The notes under the pieces: model-generated
Seen by the model: only the letters and a program-made list of their open reading frames with translations
Database searches by the model: none
What the model was told of the DNA's origin: nothing
Origin: Peptoniphilus_B koenoeneniae
Lineage (GTDB): Bacteria; Bacillota; Clostridia; Tissierellales; Peptoniphilaceae
Direction: 5' to 3'
Assembly: GCF_030812875.1 (NCBI RefSeq)
Contig: NZ_JAUSTN010000004.1
Location: forward strand, 1-64,000
DNA: 64,000 nt
Part shown: piece after piece, positions 36,097 to 46,000 of the stretch
Layout: every line of letters starts with the position of its first letter
Numbering within the stretch: position 1 is the stretch's first letter
Translations under genes and position numbers: made by a program

Positions 36097-36102
36097 TATA
36101 AT
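36097..36102 (+). promoter_or_regulatory. -10 element of the M16C peptidase gene
   Basis: TATAAT ends 17 bp before the ATG at 36120 and is followed by AAGGAGG. No good -35 is visible. The 50-bp gap to the divergent 99-aa gene must hold both promoters. Confidence 0.5.
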
Positions 36103-36119
36103 ATCACAAGGAGGTAATT

Positions 36120-39002
36120 ATGAAAAACTTTAATTTAATAGATGAAAAATATATAGAAGATGTTCATTCAAAAGTTTCTTATTATGAGCATATAAAAACA
36201 AAAGCAAAAATAGTAACTCTTGAAAATAATATGGATAATCTTGCCTTTGGAATAGGCTTTAGGACTCCTCCTAAAGATTCCAGCGGAGTTGCCCATATAA
36301 TTGAACATTCTGTTCTTGGAACTTCAAGAAAATATAAAACAAGAGAACCTTTTTTCGACCTTGTTAAGGGAAGTCCCAACACTTTTTTAAATGCTATGAC
36401 TTTCCCGGACAAGACAATTTATCCATTTTCAAGTAAAAATAAAAAAGATTTTTATAATCTTTTAGATGTTTACTTAGACTGCGTTTTATATCCTGGAATT
36501 TATGAAACCGATAAAATCTTTAAAAGAGAAGGCTGGCACTATGAACTTAGAGATAAAAATGATCCTATTATAATAAATGGAATTGTCTACAATGAAATGA
36601 AGGGTGCCTATGCTTCAGAAGATGAGCAAGTTTTTGATGCCTTAAACACTAGCTTATTTAAAGGCACAACTTATGGGGTTGATTCTGGTGGAAATCCTCA
36701 AGATATTCCAAATTTAACTTATGAGGCCTTTTTAAATTTCCATAAAACTTATTATCATCCTTCCAATTCTTATATTTACCTTTCAGGTAACCTTAATATG
36801 GAGGAAGCTTTAAGTTTTATAGACGAAAATTATCTTTCTCATTTTGAATACAAAAAAATAGATTCTCAAATAAAAACAAGAGAACCTATAAATGAAATTC
36901 GCCAAATTAATTTTGAATATCCAGCCTTAGAAATTTCTAAAAATAAAGATTATCTTGGCCTTGCCATTCTTACGGGAAAATATGACTCTGCCTTTGATTG
37001 TATAATTAATCAATTTTTAGTTGAGCTTCTTTTAAACACTGATGCCTCTCCTTTAAAAAATGCTCTTTATAAAAAAGGACTTGGCCTTGATGTTTATGGC
37101 ACAAATATTGATAATTATGAACTTGCTATAAGCATTATGGCAAAATATGTTGACGGAAATAGAAAAGATGAATTTTTAAATACCATAAATGAAACTTTAG
37201 AAGATTTAGTTAAAAATGGAATTGATAAGGATCTTTTAAGGGCAACTTTAAATAAGTTTGAATTTACCATTAGAAATGGTGGCGGTGCCAATGCACAAAT
37301 TTATCGTTTTATTTGGGCAATGAGCAGATGGCTCTATGATGGAAGCCCCTTTGAAGGTTTAAATTTTTCCAAGGAATTTAAAAAACTTAGAAATTATATA
37401 GATGGAGATTTCTTTGAAAAATATATAGAGGAAAAATATTTAAAAAATCAGGATAAGGTCCTTTTAATTGCAAAACCTTCCACAGAAAAAAATAAAATTA
37501 TTGAAGAAAAGCTAAGAAAAAAACTTGAACTTTACAAAAATTCTTTAAGCGAAGAAGAAATTGAAAATTTAATAAATTCAACCCTATCTTTTGATGAGTT
37601 TTTATCTAAGGAAGATAGTCCCGAAGCAAAGGCTAGCATGCCAAGACTTTCTTTAGATGATATTTCAAAGGATGTGGAAGAAATAAAAAGGTCTGTGGAA
37701 ATTTATAAAGACTCTGAAATTTTAAAACACGATCAAGCTACTAACGGAATTACCTACGCCAATTTTTATTTTGACTCCTCTTTTATAGGAAATGAAGATT
37801 TATTTATTTATTCTGTAATGGATCTTTTAATAGGAAAACTTGACACCGAAAATTATTCTTATAAAGATTTGGATAATGAAATTTATAAAGTTCTTGGTAG
37901 TTTTTCTACAAGTCCCATGGTAACTTTAAAAAATAAAAGTAATGACCTTATTAGAAAATTCTTAGTTTCCTTCCCATTTTTAAGTGATAATGTTTCAAAT
38001 GTTTTTAAAATTGTTGAAGAAATTATTTACAGAACAAAATTTGAGGATCTTAAGAGGATCAAGGATGTTTTAAATGAAGCTAAAAGCAAAATGGAAGATG
38101 ACTTTATAAGCAAGGGACACCTTAAAGCTTCAGGTCTTGTTTCTTCTTATTACAGTAGGGTAGGAAAATATAATGAAATTATTAATGGCATTGAATTTTA
38201 TCACAATCTTTGTGATTTAATTGAAAATATAGATAGGGATTTTGAAAAAATAAAATTAAAAATTCAAAAACTTTATGGAGAAATTTTTAACTCCAAAAAT
38301 TTAATCCTAAATATTACCTGCGAAGAAAAATATTTAGAAGATTTAAGTCCCTTTAAAAAATTTATAGATGGACTAACTAACAAAAAAATTTCACCAGTTC
38401 CCTTTGAATTTAAGGAAGAAGCAAAAAATATTGCCTACACTTCCAGCAGTGATGTTAATTTTGTTGCTAAGGGTTATAACTACAAGGCCTTCTCAGAGGA
38501 CTTAGACGGCTCTGTGGCAGTTCTAAAAAATATTTTGAGTAATGAGTACCTCTATAACGAAATTCGTGCTAAGGGAGGAGCTTACGGTCAAGGAATGTTA
38601 ATTAACGATCAGGGTGATATGATTGCCTTATCTTATAGGGATCCTCAACTAAGTAGAACTTTAAAAGTTTATGATGAAATTCCAAATTATTTAAGAAATT
38701 TAAAAATGGATAAGCAAGATTTAATAAATGCAATTATAGGAGGAAGCATCTCTTATGATCCCAACCTTGCACCTGAAGATAAGGGTTTAGTTTCTGGTCT
38801 TAGATATATTAGAGGAATTGAAATCTCTGAAATTAAAAAGAAAAAAGCAGAAGCCCTTGCTACAAATCTTGAAAAATTAAAATCCTATGCTGATTTAATT
38901 GAAAAAGTTATGAATAAAAATTATTTAGGAGTTATAGGTAATAAAAATATTATTGAAGAAAATAAAAACATCTTTAAAAATATAAAAAGTCTTAAAAAAT
39001 AA
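36120..39002 (+). CDS. M16C (presequence-protease type) zinc metallopeptidase
   Basis: At 960 aa this is a fused two-half M16 enzyme. The inverted zinc motif HxxEH is at H59-E62-H63 (HIIEH), and a downstream Glu near residue 160 (YNEMKGAYAS) is the third ligand. The C-terminal half carries an inactive-type repeat with AYGQGM. M16C enzymes degrade short peptides inside a closed chamber. There is no signal peptide, so it is cytoplasmic. It stands alone, with a strong AAGGAGG site. Confidence 0.94.
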   Translation: MKNFNLIDEKYIEDVHSKVSYYEHIKTKAKIVTLENNMDNLAFGIGFRTPPKDSSGVAHIIEHSVLGTSRKYKTREPFFDLVKGSPNTFLNAMTFPDKTIYPFSSKNKKDFYNLLDVYLDCVLYPGIYETDKIFKREGWHYELRDKNDPIIINGIVYNEMKGAYASEDEQVFDALNTSLFKGTTYGVDSGGNPQDIPNLTYEAFLNFHKTYYHPSNSYIYLSGNLNMEEALSFIDENYLSHFEYKKIDSQIKTREPINEIRQINFEYPALEISKNKDYLGLAILTGKYDSAFDCIINQFLVELLLNTDASPLKNALYKKGLGLDVYGTNIDNYELAISIMAKYVDGNRKDEFLNTINETLEDLVKNGIDKDLLRATLNKFEFTIRNGGGANAQIYRFIWAMSRWLYDGSPFEGLNFSKEFKKLRNYIDGDFFEKYIEEKYLKNQDKVLLIAKPSTEKNKIIEEKLRKKLELYKNSLSEEEIENLINSTLSFDEFLSKEDSPEAKASMPRLSLDDISKDVEEIKRSVEIYKDSEILKHDQATNGITYANFYFDSSFIGNEDLFIYSVMDLLIGKLDTENYSYKDLDNEIYKVLGSFSTSPMVTLKNKSNDLIRKFLVSFPFLSDNVSNVFKIVEEIIYRTKFEDLKRIKDVLNEAKSKMEDDFISKGHLKASGLVSSYYSRVGKYNEIINGIEFYHNLCDLIENIDRDFEKIKLKIQKLYGEIFNSKNLILNITCEEKYLEDLSPFKKFIDGLTNKKISPVPFEFKEEAKNIAYTSSSDVNFVAKGYNYKAFSEDLDGSVAVLKNILSNEYLYNEIRAKGGAYGQGMLINDQGDMIALSYRDPQLSRTLKVYDEIPNYLRNLKMDKQDLINAIIGGSISYDPNLAPEDKGLVSGLRYIRGIEISEIKKKKAEALATNLEKLKSYADLIEKVMNKNYLGVIGNKNIIEENKNIFKNIKSLKK

Positions 39003-39010
39003 AAATATTA

Positions 39011-39046
39011 AAAAAGCTGATCGAACTTAAATCGGTCAGCTTTTTA
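39011..39046. terminator. Bidirectional terminator between M16C and racemase-like genes
   Basis: 10-bp stem AAAAAGCTGA / TCAGCTTTTT, with inner TCGA/TCGG partial pairing, serves both converging genes. The minus-strand stop codon overlaps its end. Confidence 0.85.
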
Positions 39047-39733
39047 AATATCAAATTTATATACAGGCCTTATTTTAAAATCTGTAAATTTTTCAGCATT
39101 TGTATAAAAATCTTTCCTATTTTCGCTTACTATATATTTTATATTTCCATTTAAAAATTTGAGAGTCCATTTTTTGTCCTCCATGTATTTTATAAAATAA
39201 TTTTCAGCTAAATCATTAAGACTAATAACTTCTCCACTAACATGTTTTTTAAATCTATCTTTTATAAGAGAAAGACCTGTGTCAAATAAAAAAACATCTT
39301 TTTTGCCTCCTACAAGACTTTCAATTATCTTGTCACTTATATAAAGATTTCCTCCATCATTAACTGCGTTTATTAAAAGTTGCCCATCTACAAAATCATC
39401 TATTGAATAAAAATTTTTTAAGTTGCTCGCTCCTATAACTGTGTGACTTTTTAGCAAGTCTTTATAACTTTCAAAAGCCGTTACAACTTTTTGAATGCCA
39501 TTTAAATAGTAAGCAAGAGTTGGATTGACAACTAAAATCACCTTGGGATTTTGATCTAAAAAATAATTTGCCCGAGCAAGGGCAATTGTCGATGCGGATT
39601 TTCTTCTTAATGCCATGGGATAAGATATGGTATCTGCAAAAAATACAAAAGATTCCCTATATAAATTTTTTCTTAAATTTTTTACCATTCCAATAGAGCC
39701 TATGGAATCATCATAGATGAAAATTTTATACAT
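39044..39733 (-). CDS. Glutamate racemase-like protein lacking catalytic cysteines
   Basis: The 229-aa protein resembles MurI in outline. The N-terminus YKIFIYDDSIGSIGMVKNLR matches the racemase FDSGIGG...VLxxLR block, and FVFFADTISYP matches the FxYxGDTxxxPYG block. Both catalytic cysteines appear replaced: the ACNTA position reads VVNPT, and the GCTHYP position reads FDTGLS. It is therefore unlikely to racemise glutamate. I start at 39733, where GGAGG stands 5 nt upstream; 39763 is an in-frame alternative inside ispE. It overlaps ispE by 8 nt. Function unknown. Confidence 0.65.
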   Translation of the reverse strand: MYKIFIYDDSIGSIGMVKNLRKNLYRESFVFFADTISYPMALRRKSASTIALARANYFLDQNPKVILVVNPTLAYYLNGIQKVVTAFESYKDLLKSHTVIGASNLKNFYSIDDFVDGQLLINAVNDGGNLYISDKIIESLVGGKKDVFLFDTGLSLIKDRFKKHVSGEVISLNDLAENYFIKYMEDKKWTLKFLNGNIKYIVSENRKDFYTNAEKFTDFKIRPVYKFDI

Positions 39734-40559
39734 CTTCTCCTCCAAACCCATATACTTTATCATAAATATCCTTAAAATAATTATAGGCCCTTTTAAGATC
39801 TTCCTTATTCATAAAAATTCCAAAAAGACTCGAACCGCTTCCGCTTAATAGTCCTGCGGCATTAAAACTTGAAATTTTTTCTTTTAAATCATAAAGGTCC
39901 GGATGTTTTTCAAAAACCGGCTCTTCCATTTTATTTATTAGATTTTCCCTAAGACCATCCAAGTCCTTTGATAAAATAGAGGACCTTATTTTATTAAAAT
40001 CAACCCTCTTATTATCTATCCTTATTTTTTCATAAACCTCTTTAGTAGAAATTTCATATCCAGGATTAATAAGTAGGATATTAAGCTTAGGTATTTGAAT
40101 TTTTTGTAAAATATCGCCTATGCCCTCAGCTAAGAAAACTCCTCCATTTAAGCAGTAGGGAAAATCTGCCCCAATGTTTTTACCTATTTTTTCCAGTTCC
40201 TTTAAAGATAGATCTAAATCATAGGCAGAGTTTAAAAATTTTAAAGTATTTGCTCCGTTAAAAGTCCCCCCTGCAAGCCCTGCTCCATAGGGAACATTTT
40301 TTATAACCTTACAAGTAAAGGGTAAATCTTTATTGGTAAAATTTTTAAGAGCCAAATATGATTTATAAATAATATTATCTTCCAAACTTAGATTTTCTAT
40401 ACCCACCATTTCAATTTTAAGTTCAGTGGATTTTTCGAAAAACATTTCTTCAAATAAGGGAATTTGATACATTATTGTTTTTATATTATGATAGCCGTCT
40501 TGTCTTTTATTTATAATGTCAAGACCTATATTTATTTTAGCTTGAGAATAAACTTTCAT
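39726..40559 (-). CDS. ispE: 4-diphosphocytidyl-2-C-methyl-D-erythritol kinase
   Basis: The 277-aa GHMP kinase of the MEP isoprenoid pathway phosphorylates CDP-ME. It begins MKVYSQAKINIGLDI with the catalytic lysine, has the ATP-binding loop PYGAGLAGGTFNGANTL, the catalytic Asp in GADFPYCLNGG, and GLLSGSGSSLFGIF near the C-terminus. There is no ribosome site before the ATG; a TAAAAT ends 6 nt upstream, suggesting a leaderless message. veg lies directly upstream, as in Bacillus. Confidence 0.93.
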   Translation of the reverse strand: MKVYSQAKINIGLDIINKRQDGYHNIKTIMYQIPLFEEMFFEKSTELKIEMVGIENLSLEDNIIYKSYLALKNFTNKDLPFTCKVIKNVPYGAGLAGGTFNGANTLKFLNSAYDLDLSLKELEKIGKNIGADFPYCLNGGVFLAEGIGDILQKIQIPKLNILLINPGYEISTKEVYEKIRIDNKRVDFNKIRSSILSKDLDGLRENLINKMEEPVFEKHPDLYDLKEKISSFNAAGLLSGSGSSLFGIFMNKEDLKRAYNYFKDIYDKVYGFGGEDV

Positions 40560-40565
40560 AAGATG

Positions 40566-40594
40566 ATTTTAACATAAATTTTACAATAAAAAAA
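40566..40594 (-). promoter_or_regulatory. Candidate ispE promoter for a leaderless transcript
   Basis: TAAAAT (40571-40566) with a T-rich -35 region 17 bp upstream inside the veg terminator T-tract. The predicted start is at the A of the ATG. Confidence 0.4.
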
Positions 40595-40613
40595 AGAAGG
40601 CTCAGCCTTCTTA
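40591..40613 (-). terminator. Terminator of veg
   Basis: AAGAAGGCT / AGCCTTCTT stem with a very small loop, followed on the minus strand by eight T. It overlaps the veg stop codon. Confidence 0.82.
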
Positions 40614-40880
40614 AGAAATTTTTTCTCTATATTCTTCTAAATCTATATCATCTTCAATAACAGAAATCATAACTGTTGAAGTGAGTACATCAGAATAGGT
40701 GTAAGATGAAGTTGTCATTTCAATTCCATTTTCAACTTCAACTACAAACAAACTGGGATACACCGCTTTAATTTTCCCAAATCTTGTGACATATTTCTTC
40801 CTACCTTTATTGGCTTTTAAGACAACTTTCTTACCAATATGTTGCGTAAGCTCTCTCTTGATCATTTCCATCTGGTTCAT
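40611..40880 (-). CDS. veg: Veg protein
   Basis: The 89-aa protein matches Veg across its length: MNQMEMIKRELTQHIGKKV, then KANKGRKKYVTRFGKI and a YPSLFVVEV strand. Veg is a small SH3-like-fold protein abundant in Firmicutes; in Bacillus it affects biofilm genes. It has a ribosome site AGAGGGG and two stacked consensus promoters. ispE follows as usual. Confidence 0.93.
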   Translation of the reverse strand: MNQMEMIKRELTQHIGKKVVLKANKGRKKYVTRFGKIKAVYPSLFVVEVENGIEMTTSSYTYSDVLTSTVMISVIEDDIDLEEYREKIS

Positions 40881-40913
40881 CCTATATCCCCTCTACTCTC
40901 TTTATTTTGTTTA

Positions 40914-40942
40914 AGTATACTATATTTAGTGGTCTATGTCAA
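40914..40942 (-). promoter_or_regulatory. veg promoter P1 (proximal)
   Basis: TTGACA (40942-40937), 17 bp, TATACT (40919-40914); a near-perfect SigA promoter about 34 nt before the start codon. Confidence 0.85.
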
Positions 40943-40954
40943 GTAAAACTTTAT

Positions 40955-40983
40955 ATTGTACTATCTTCATTTTTGCTTGTCAA
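40955..40983 (-). promoter_or_regulatory. veg promoter P2 (distal)
   Basis: TTGACA (40983-40978), 17 bp, TACAAT (40960-40955), 41 bp upstream of P1. Confidence 0.8.
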
Positions 40984-41136
40984 TACGTTTTCACAAAATT
41001 TTTACAATTTATAAGTTTAAATTTTTTTCTTAAAATTTATAAAAATTTTAATCTTATAAATAATCCTTATGCTCTTTTAAAGCTCTCTTTTATAATATAA
41101 AATATGTTATAATTGTTTTAGTAAGAAGGTGATAAT

Positions 41137-42951
41137 TTGTATTGCCCAAATTGTGGTCATATAGTAAATGCAGAAGACAATTATTGTAAAAACTGCGGAA
41201 AAAATCTCAGAAATGTCAAAGTTACCATAAAATCAAATGACAAAGACCAAATTGATATGGAAGAAACGAGAATCTTTAAGCCCCTTAGAAATGATGGTAT
41301 TGATTCAACTTCACAAATCAAAGATATTATTAATGCAGTTGACAAAAAAGTCAAATCAAATATAGAAAATTACAAAAAAAACATAAATCTGAAACCTGAA
41401 AATCCCACTAAATTAGACAAAGAGATAAATGATTTATCAAAAGTTTTTGAAGAAGACATAAAAAAAGAAAAGAAGTCGGATACTAAAGTTGATTTTAATA
41501 AAGAAGACTTAACTTCAAAAATTTTAGAGGAAGAAAAAAAACCTATTTTAAAAGATTCAAAGGATATTAAAAATTCAGAAAATTTTAAGGAGAAAAGAGA
41601 AGAAATCGTAAAAAATCCTGAAAAACCTGAGGTTTCTCAGGAAAAAACAGATTTTTCCAAAAAGCCTGAAAAGAAAAAGAAATCCTTTAAAGAGCTTTTT
41701 AAAGATTTTATAAATGAAGAAGATGATGAATTCTCTATTTTTTCAGGTTTAGATAAAAAAAATAAAAACACTGACCATCTTCAAAATCAAAATATGAATG
41801 AAACTTTAACTGATCTTAATCCTATCAGCATGGAAAACACCATGAGCATTCCTAAGGTTGATTTGGAAGAAGAGTTAAAGAAAGCGGAAAAATTTCATCC
41901 TGATAAAAGTGATTTGATTTCTGATGATTTTAAAAATGTAGAAAATTTTATTAAAAAAGAATCTTCAAAAAATCTAAATAAAATTAAGCGTCACAATGAA
42001 GATATTACAGAAATCTCTCAAAATTTTGTAATAGATAAAGATGATACAAGTCAAGATTTTCTTTATAAGGACAAAGAAAAGAAAAAAAGTTCCTCTTCAA
42101 ATACCAATAAGCCTTTAGACCAAAAGGAAGATTCAAAAAAAGTTTACCATTCAGATGCAAAAACTTTTTTTGAGCAGGTTAATGAAGCTTTAAAGGAAGA
42201 GGAAATTAAAAAAGCTGAAATCGAAAGAAACAAACCTATTAATAAAATTAAATCTTTTTTTGGAGATGCTGTTTCAAAAAATAAAGATAATTCTAAAAAA
42301 CCAAAGAATTCTTTCCAAGAAAAGGAAACAATCATTTCTAAAGACAAATTTAAACATTCTAAAAGTGAGAAAACTAAAAAAAATTTAGAATTTAAAAATT
42401 TAGATTTGGAAAATATGGGAAATAAAATTTCTCTTGTTGATGAAAAAATTGCAAAAAAAGATAAAAATGCAAAAATTGCAATGATAATCATAATGTTTAT
42501 CTTAGATCTTATTGCTGTGAGTCTTGCTTACAAAAAATTTTTTATAGGAATAATTTTCATTCCTATTTTAAAAATTGTAATTAGTTTATTTGACCACTAT
42601 CTTGCCTTTTCCATTGCCAGTGACAAAGTTTGGATAAAGGCAAACAAGGATACAATTTTAGACAAGGCTTTCTTTAATTGGTTTGTTTGCAGAGTTTTTA
42701 TTTTTATATTATTTTTAATAAATCCCTTTGATGGAATTTTAAATTGGAGACCTATAGAAGCGATGACTCCAGGGCTTATCTCAACTGTACTTTTGTTTTT
42801 GCTTACTATTTTTATTGCTCTTAACCAATATAAACAAGAGCTCGAGTCTGCAGATAGAATCAATTTTATTGGTTGGTATATAGTTCCCTTTATAATAATA
42901 GAAATTGTTTCAAAATTATTTTTTATGCTTATTAATTTCATAATAATTTAA
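41137..42951 (+). CDS. Zinc-ribbon membrane protein with long disordered linker
   Basis: The 604-aa protein starts at a TTG preceded by GAAGGTGAT. Its N-terminus is a zinc ribbon (CPNCGHIV...YCKNCGKN). Residues ~30-445 are Lys/Glu/Asp/Ser-rich, with no fold visible, and are probably disordered. Residues ~447-604 contain about four TM segments, the first MIIIMFILDLIAVSLAY. I do not know its role. Zinc-ribbon plus membrane domains are common in Firmicute membrane sensors and scaffolds, but that is only analogy. It is monocistronic: a TATAAT lies 24 bp upstream and a terminator follows. Confidence 0.8.
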   Translation: MYCPNCGHIVNAEDNYCKNCGKNLRNVKVTIKSNDKDQIDMEETRIFKPLRNDGIDSTSQIKDIINAVDKKVKSNIENYKKNINLKPENPTKLDKEINDLSKVFEEDIKKEKKSDTKVDFNKEDLTSKILEEEKKPILKDSKDIKNSENFKEKREEIVKNPEKPEVSQEKTDFSKKPEKKKKSFKELFKDFINEEDDEFSIFSGLDKKNKNTDHLQNQNMNETLTDLNPISMENTMSIPKVDLEEELKKAEKFHPDKSDLISDDFKNVENFIKKESSKNLNKIKRHNEDITEISQNFVIDKDDTSQDFLYKDKEKKKSSSSNTNKPLDQKEDSKKVYHSDAKTFFEQVNEALKEEEIKKAEIERNKPINKIKSFFGDAVSKNKDNSKKPKNSFQEKETIISKDKFKHSKSEKTKKNLEFKNLDLENMGNKISLVDEKIAKKDKNAKIAMIIIMFILDLIAVSLAYKKFFIGIIFIPILKIVISLFDHYLAFSIASDKVWIKANKDTILDKAFFNWFVCRVFIFILFLINPFDGILNWRPIEAMTPGLISTVLLFLLTIFIALNQYKQELESADRINFIGWYIVPFIIIEIVSKLFFMLINFIII

Positions 42952-42983
42952 ATTAAAATTGCTTTTTTTCTGCAATTTATAAA

Positions 42984-43013
42984 AAAAGAGATCTCTTTTC
43001 GAGATCTCTTTTT
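42984..43013. terminator. Bidirectional terminator between zinc-ribbon gene and nifJ
   Basis: AAAAGAGATCTC / GAGATCTCTTTT with a 5-nt loop and A/T runs at both ends. A second hairpin (AAATTGC / GCAATTT, about 42957-42978) precedes it. Confidence 0.88.
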
Positions 43014-43023
43014 ATTTATAAAA

Positions 43024-46000
43024 TTATTTTTGTTCCAGTGTTCCTGCTTCATCATAACGAATATAGTTTTCGTATCTTTCTTTAGCATTCTTTTCTGCAA
43101 TTTCATATAAAGTTTCTGCTCTTTCAGGGAATTTCTTCTTAAGTGAAGTGTATCTAACTTCTCCGTCAAGGAATTCTCTATATGGTCTTGTAGGTGCTTT
43201 AGAATCAAGAGTGAATGGGTTCTTTCCTTCTTCTTTAAGAGTTGGATTGTATCTGTATAGATGCCAATATCCTGTTTCAACTGCTTTCTTTTCTTCTTCA
43301 ATTGAAACTCCCATGCCCTTTCTAATACCATGGTTGATACATGGAGCATAAGCAATTATTAGAGATGGTCCCTTATAAGCTTCTGCTTCTTTTATTGCCT
43401 TTAGTGCATGGTTTTTGTCTGCGCCTATTGCTATTTGAGCAACATATACATAACCGTAAGTTGTTGCCATAAGTCCTAAGTCTTTCTTTCTAACTTCCTT
43501 ACCTGCTGCTGCAAATTGTGCAACTGCTGCAGTTGGTGTTGCTTTAGAAGATTGACCGCCTGTATTTGAATAAACTTCAGTATCTACAACAAGTACATTG
43601 ATATCTTCTCCAGATGCAAGAACGTGGTCAAGTCCGCCATATCCAATATCATATGCCCAGCCGTCTCCACCTAATATCCATTGGCTCTTCTTGATTAAGA
43701 ATCTCTTTAGACCCTTTAGATCATAGATAATGTCGTCTGCTTCTTTATTTCCATAAGTTTTATCTAAAGCTTCTTCAACTTTTACTGCTGCTGCTTTAGA
43801 AGCCTTATAGTCATCCATTCCTTCAATCCATGCCTTAAATGCTTCGTTAGCTTGATTATCAACATTTAATTCAATGAATTTTTCCATGTTAACTTTTATT
43901 AATTCTCTTGTTTGAGTTTGAGATACTGCCATTCCATATCCATATTCAGCATTATCTTCAAATAGTGAGTTTGCCCATGATGGTCCACAGCCATTTGAAT
44001 CTTGGCAATATGGCATTGATGGTGCTGATCCACCCCAAATTGAAGTACAACCTGTTGCGTTTGCTATACTCATTCTATCTCCAAATAGTTGAGTTACAAG
44101 TTTTACATATGGAGTTTCTCCACAACCTGCACATGCTCCTGAGAATTCAAGGTGAGGCATAAAGAATTGTGAATTTTTAACATTGTTAGGTTCAAAGTTT
44201 TCTTGTTTAGAAGTTACGCTCATAGCGTAATCCCAATTTTTAGCTTGAACTTCAAGTTCACCTTCATATGGAACCATAACTAAAGCTTTTTCCTTTGCAG
44301 GACATACTTGAGCACAGTTTCCACATCCTGTACAGTCAAGAGGTGAGATTTGAATTCTATATTCAAAATCGCTTGCTCCCTTACCCATACCTTTTTTAGT
44401 TTCAAAAGTTTCAGGTGCGTTTGCCTTTTCTTCTGAATCAAGTAAGAAAGGTCTTATAACTGCGTGAGGACATACAAATGAACATTGGTTACATTGTATA
44501 CAATTTTCAATTTGCCATTGTGGTACATTTACTGCAATTCCACGTTTTTCATAACGTGATGTGCCTGCTGGGAATGTTCCGTCTTCCATGCCTAGGAAAG
44601 CTGAAACAGGAAGTAAGTTACCTTCTTGTCTGTTTACAGGAATTAAAATCTTGTTTATGAATTCAGGAGCGCCTTCAATTTTGTGGCCTTCTTCAACTTC
44701 AGAGTTTTTCCAAGATTCAGGAACGCTTACTTGATGAAGAGCATCAATTCCTGATTCTACGGCTTTATAGTTCATGTTAACTATATCGTCACCCTTAGCA
44801 CCGTAGTCTTTAACAATAGCTTTCTTTAATAGATCTACTGCTTGGTCAATTGGAAGTACTTCAGAAAGTTTAAAGAATGCAGATTGCATTACCATGTTTG
44901 TTCTTCCGCCTAATCCTATTTCAGCAGCGATTTTTGTTGCATTTATTGTATAGAATTTAATTTGATTTTCAGCAATATATTTCTTCATTGAGCCTGGTAG
45001 ATGTTCTTCAAGAGAAGCATCATCCCAAGTAGTATTCATTAAGAATGTACCACCTTTTTTAAGGCCTCTTAAAAGATTGTATTGATATACATAAGATTGT
45101 TTTGAGCAAGAAATAAAGTCCATTTCACTTAATAAATAAGTTGATGTGATTCTATTTTTACCAAATCTTAAGTGAGACATTGTAACACCACCGGATTTCT
45201 TTGAGTCATAGTCAAAGTAACCTTGAGCGTACATATCAGTGTTGTCACCAATAATTTTAATTGCAGACTTGTTGGCACCTACAGTACCGTCTGAACCGAA
45301 TCCCCAGAATTTACATCTGATTGTTCCTTTTGGTTCTGTTGTAATAACTTCATCAACAGGAAGTGAAAGATTTGTAACATCATCTTCTATGCCGATTGTA
45401 AAGTTATGTCTCGGATTTTCTTTGTTAAGATGTTTATAAACTGCAAGAATATGAGATGGGTTGGTGTCTTTTGAACCAAGTCCGTATCTTCCGCCTATAA
45501 TAAGAGGTCTTTCTTTTTCATCATAATAAATATCTCTTACATCAAGGTAAAGAGGTTCTCCAATTGATCCCTTTTCCTTTGTTCTGTCAAGAACTGCTAT
45601 CTTCTTTACAGTCTTAGGCATAGCATTCATGAAGTGTTCTTTAGAGAATGGTCTGTAAAGATGAACTTTTAATAGACCTACTTTTTCGCCTTTATCCATT
45701 AAATAGTCAACTACTTCTTCTATACATTCAGTAACTGAACCCATAGCTACTATGACTCTTTCAGCGTCTTCTGCTCCGTAGTAGTTAAATAGACCGTATT
45801 TTCTTCCGGTTAAATCAGAAATTTTATTTAAATAATCTTCTGTAATTCCAACTACATTTTCATAAAATCTATTTGAAGCTTCAACTTCTTGGAAATAGAT
45901 GTCTGGGTTTTGTGCAGTACCACGAATTTGTGAACCATTAGGATTTAAAGCTCTTTCTCTAAATTCTCTTAGAGCTTTTTTGTCTACTAATTTTGCAAGA

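Noticed and set aside
43148..45439. Several plus-strand frames opposite nifJ
   Set aside because: All lie antisense to the continuous 1,181-codon PFOR gene and show no coding features.
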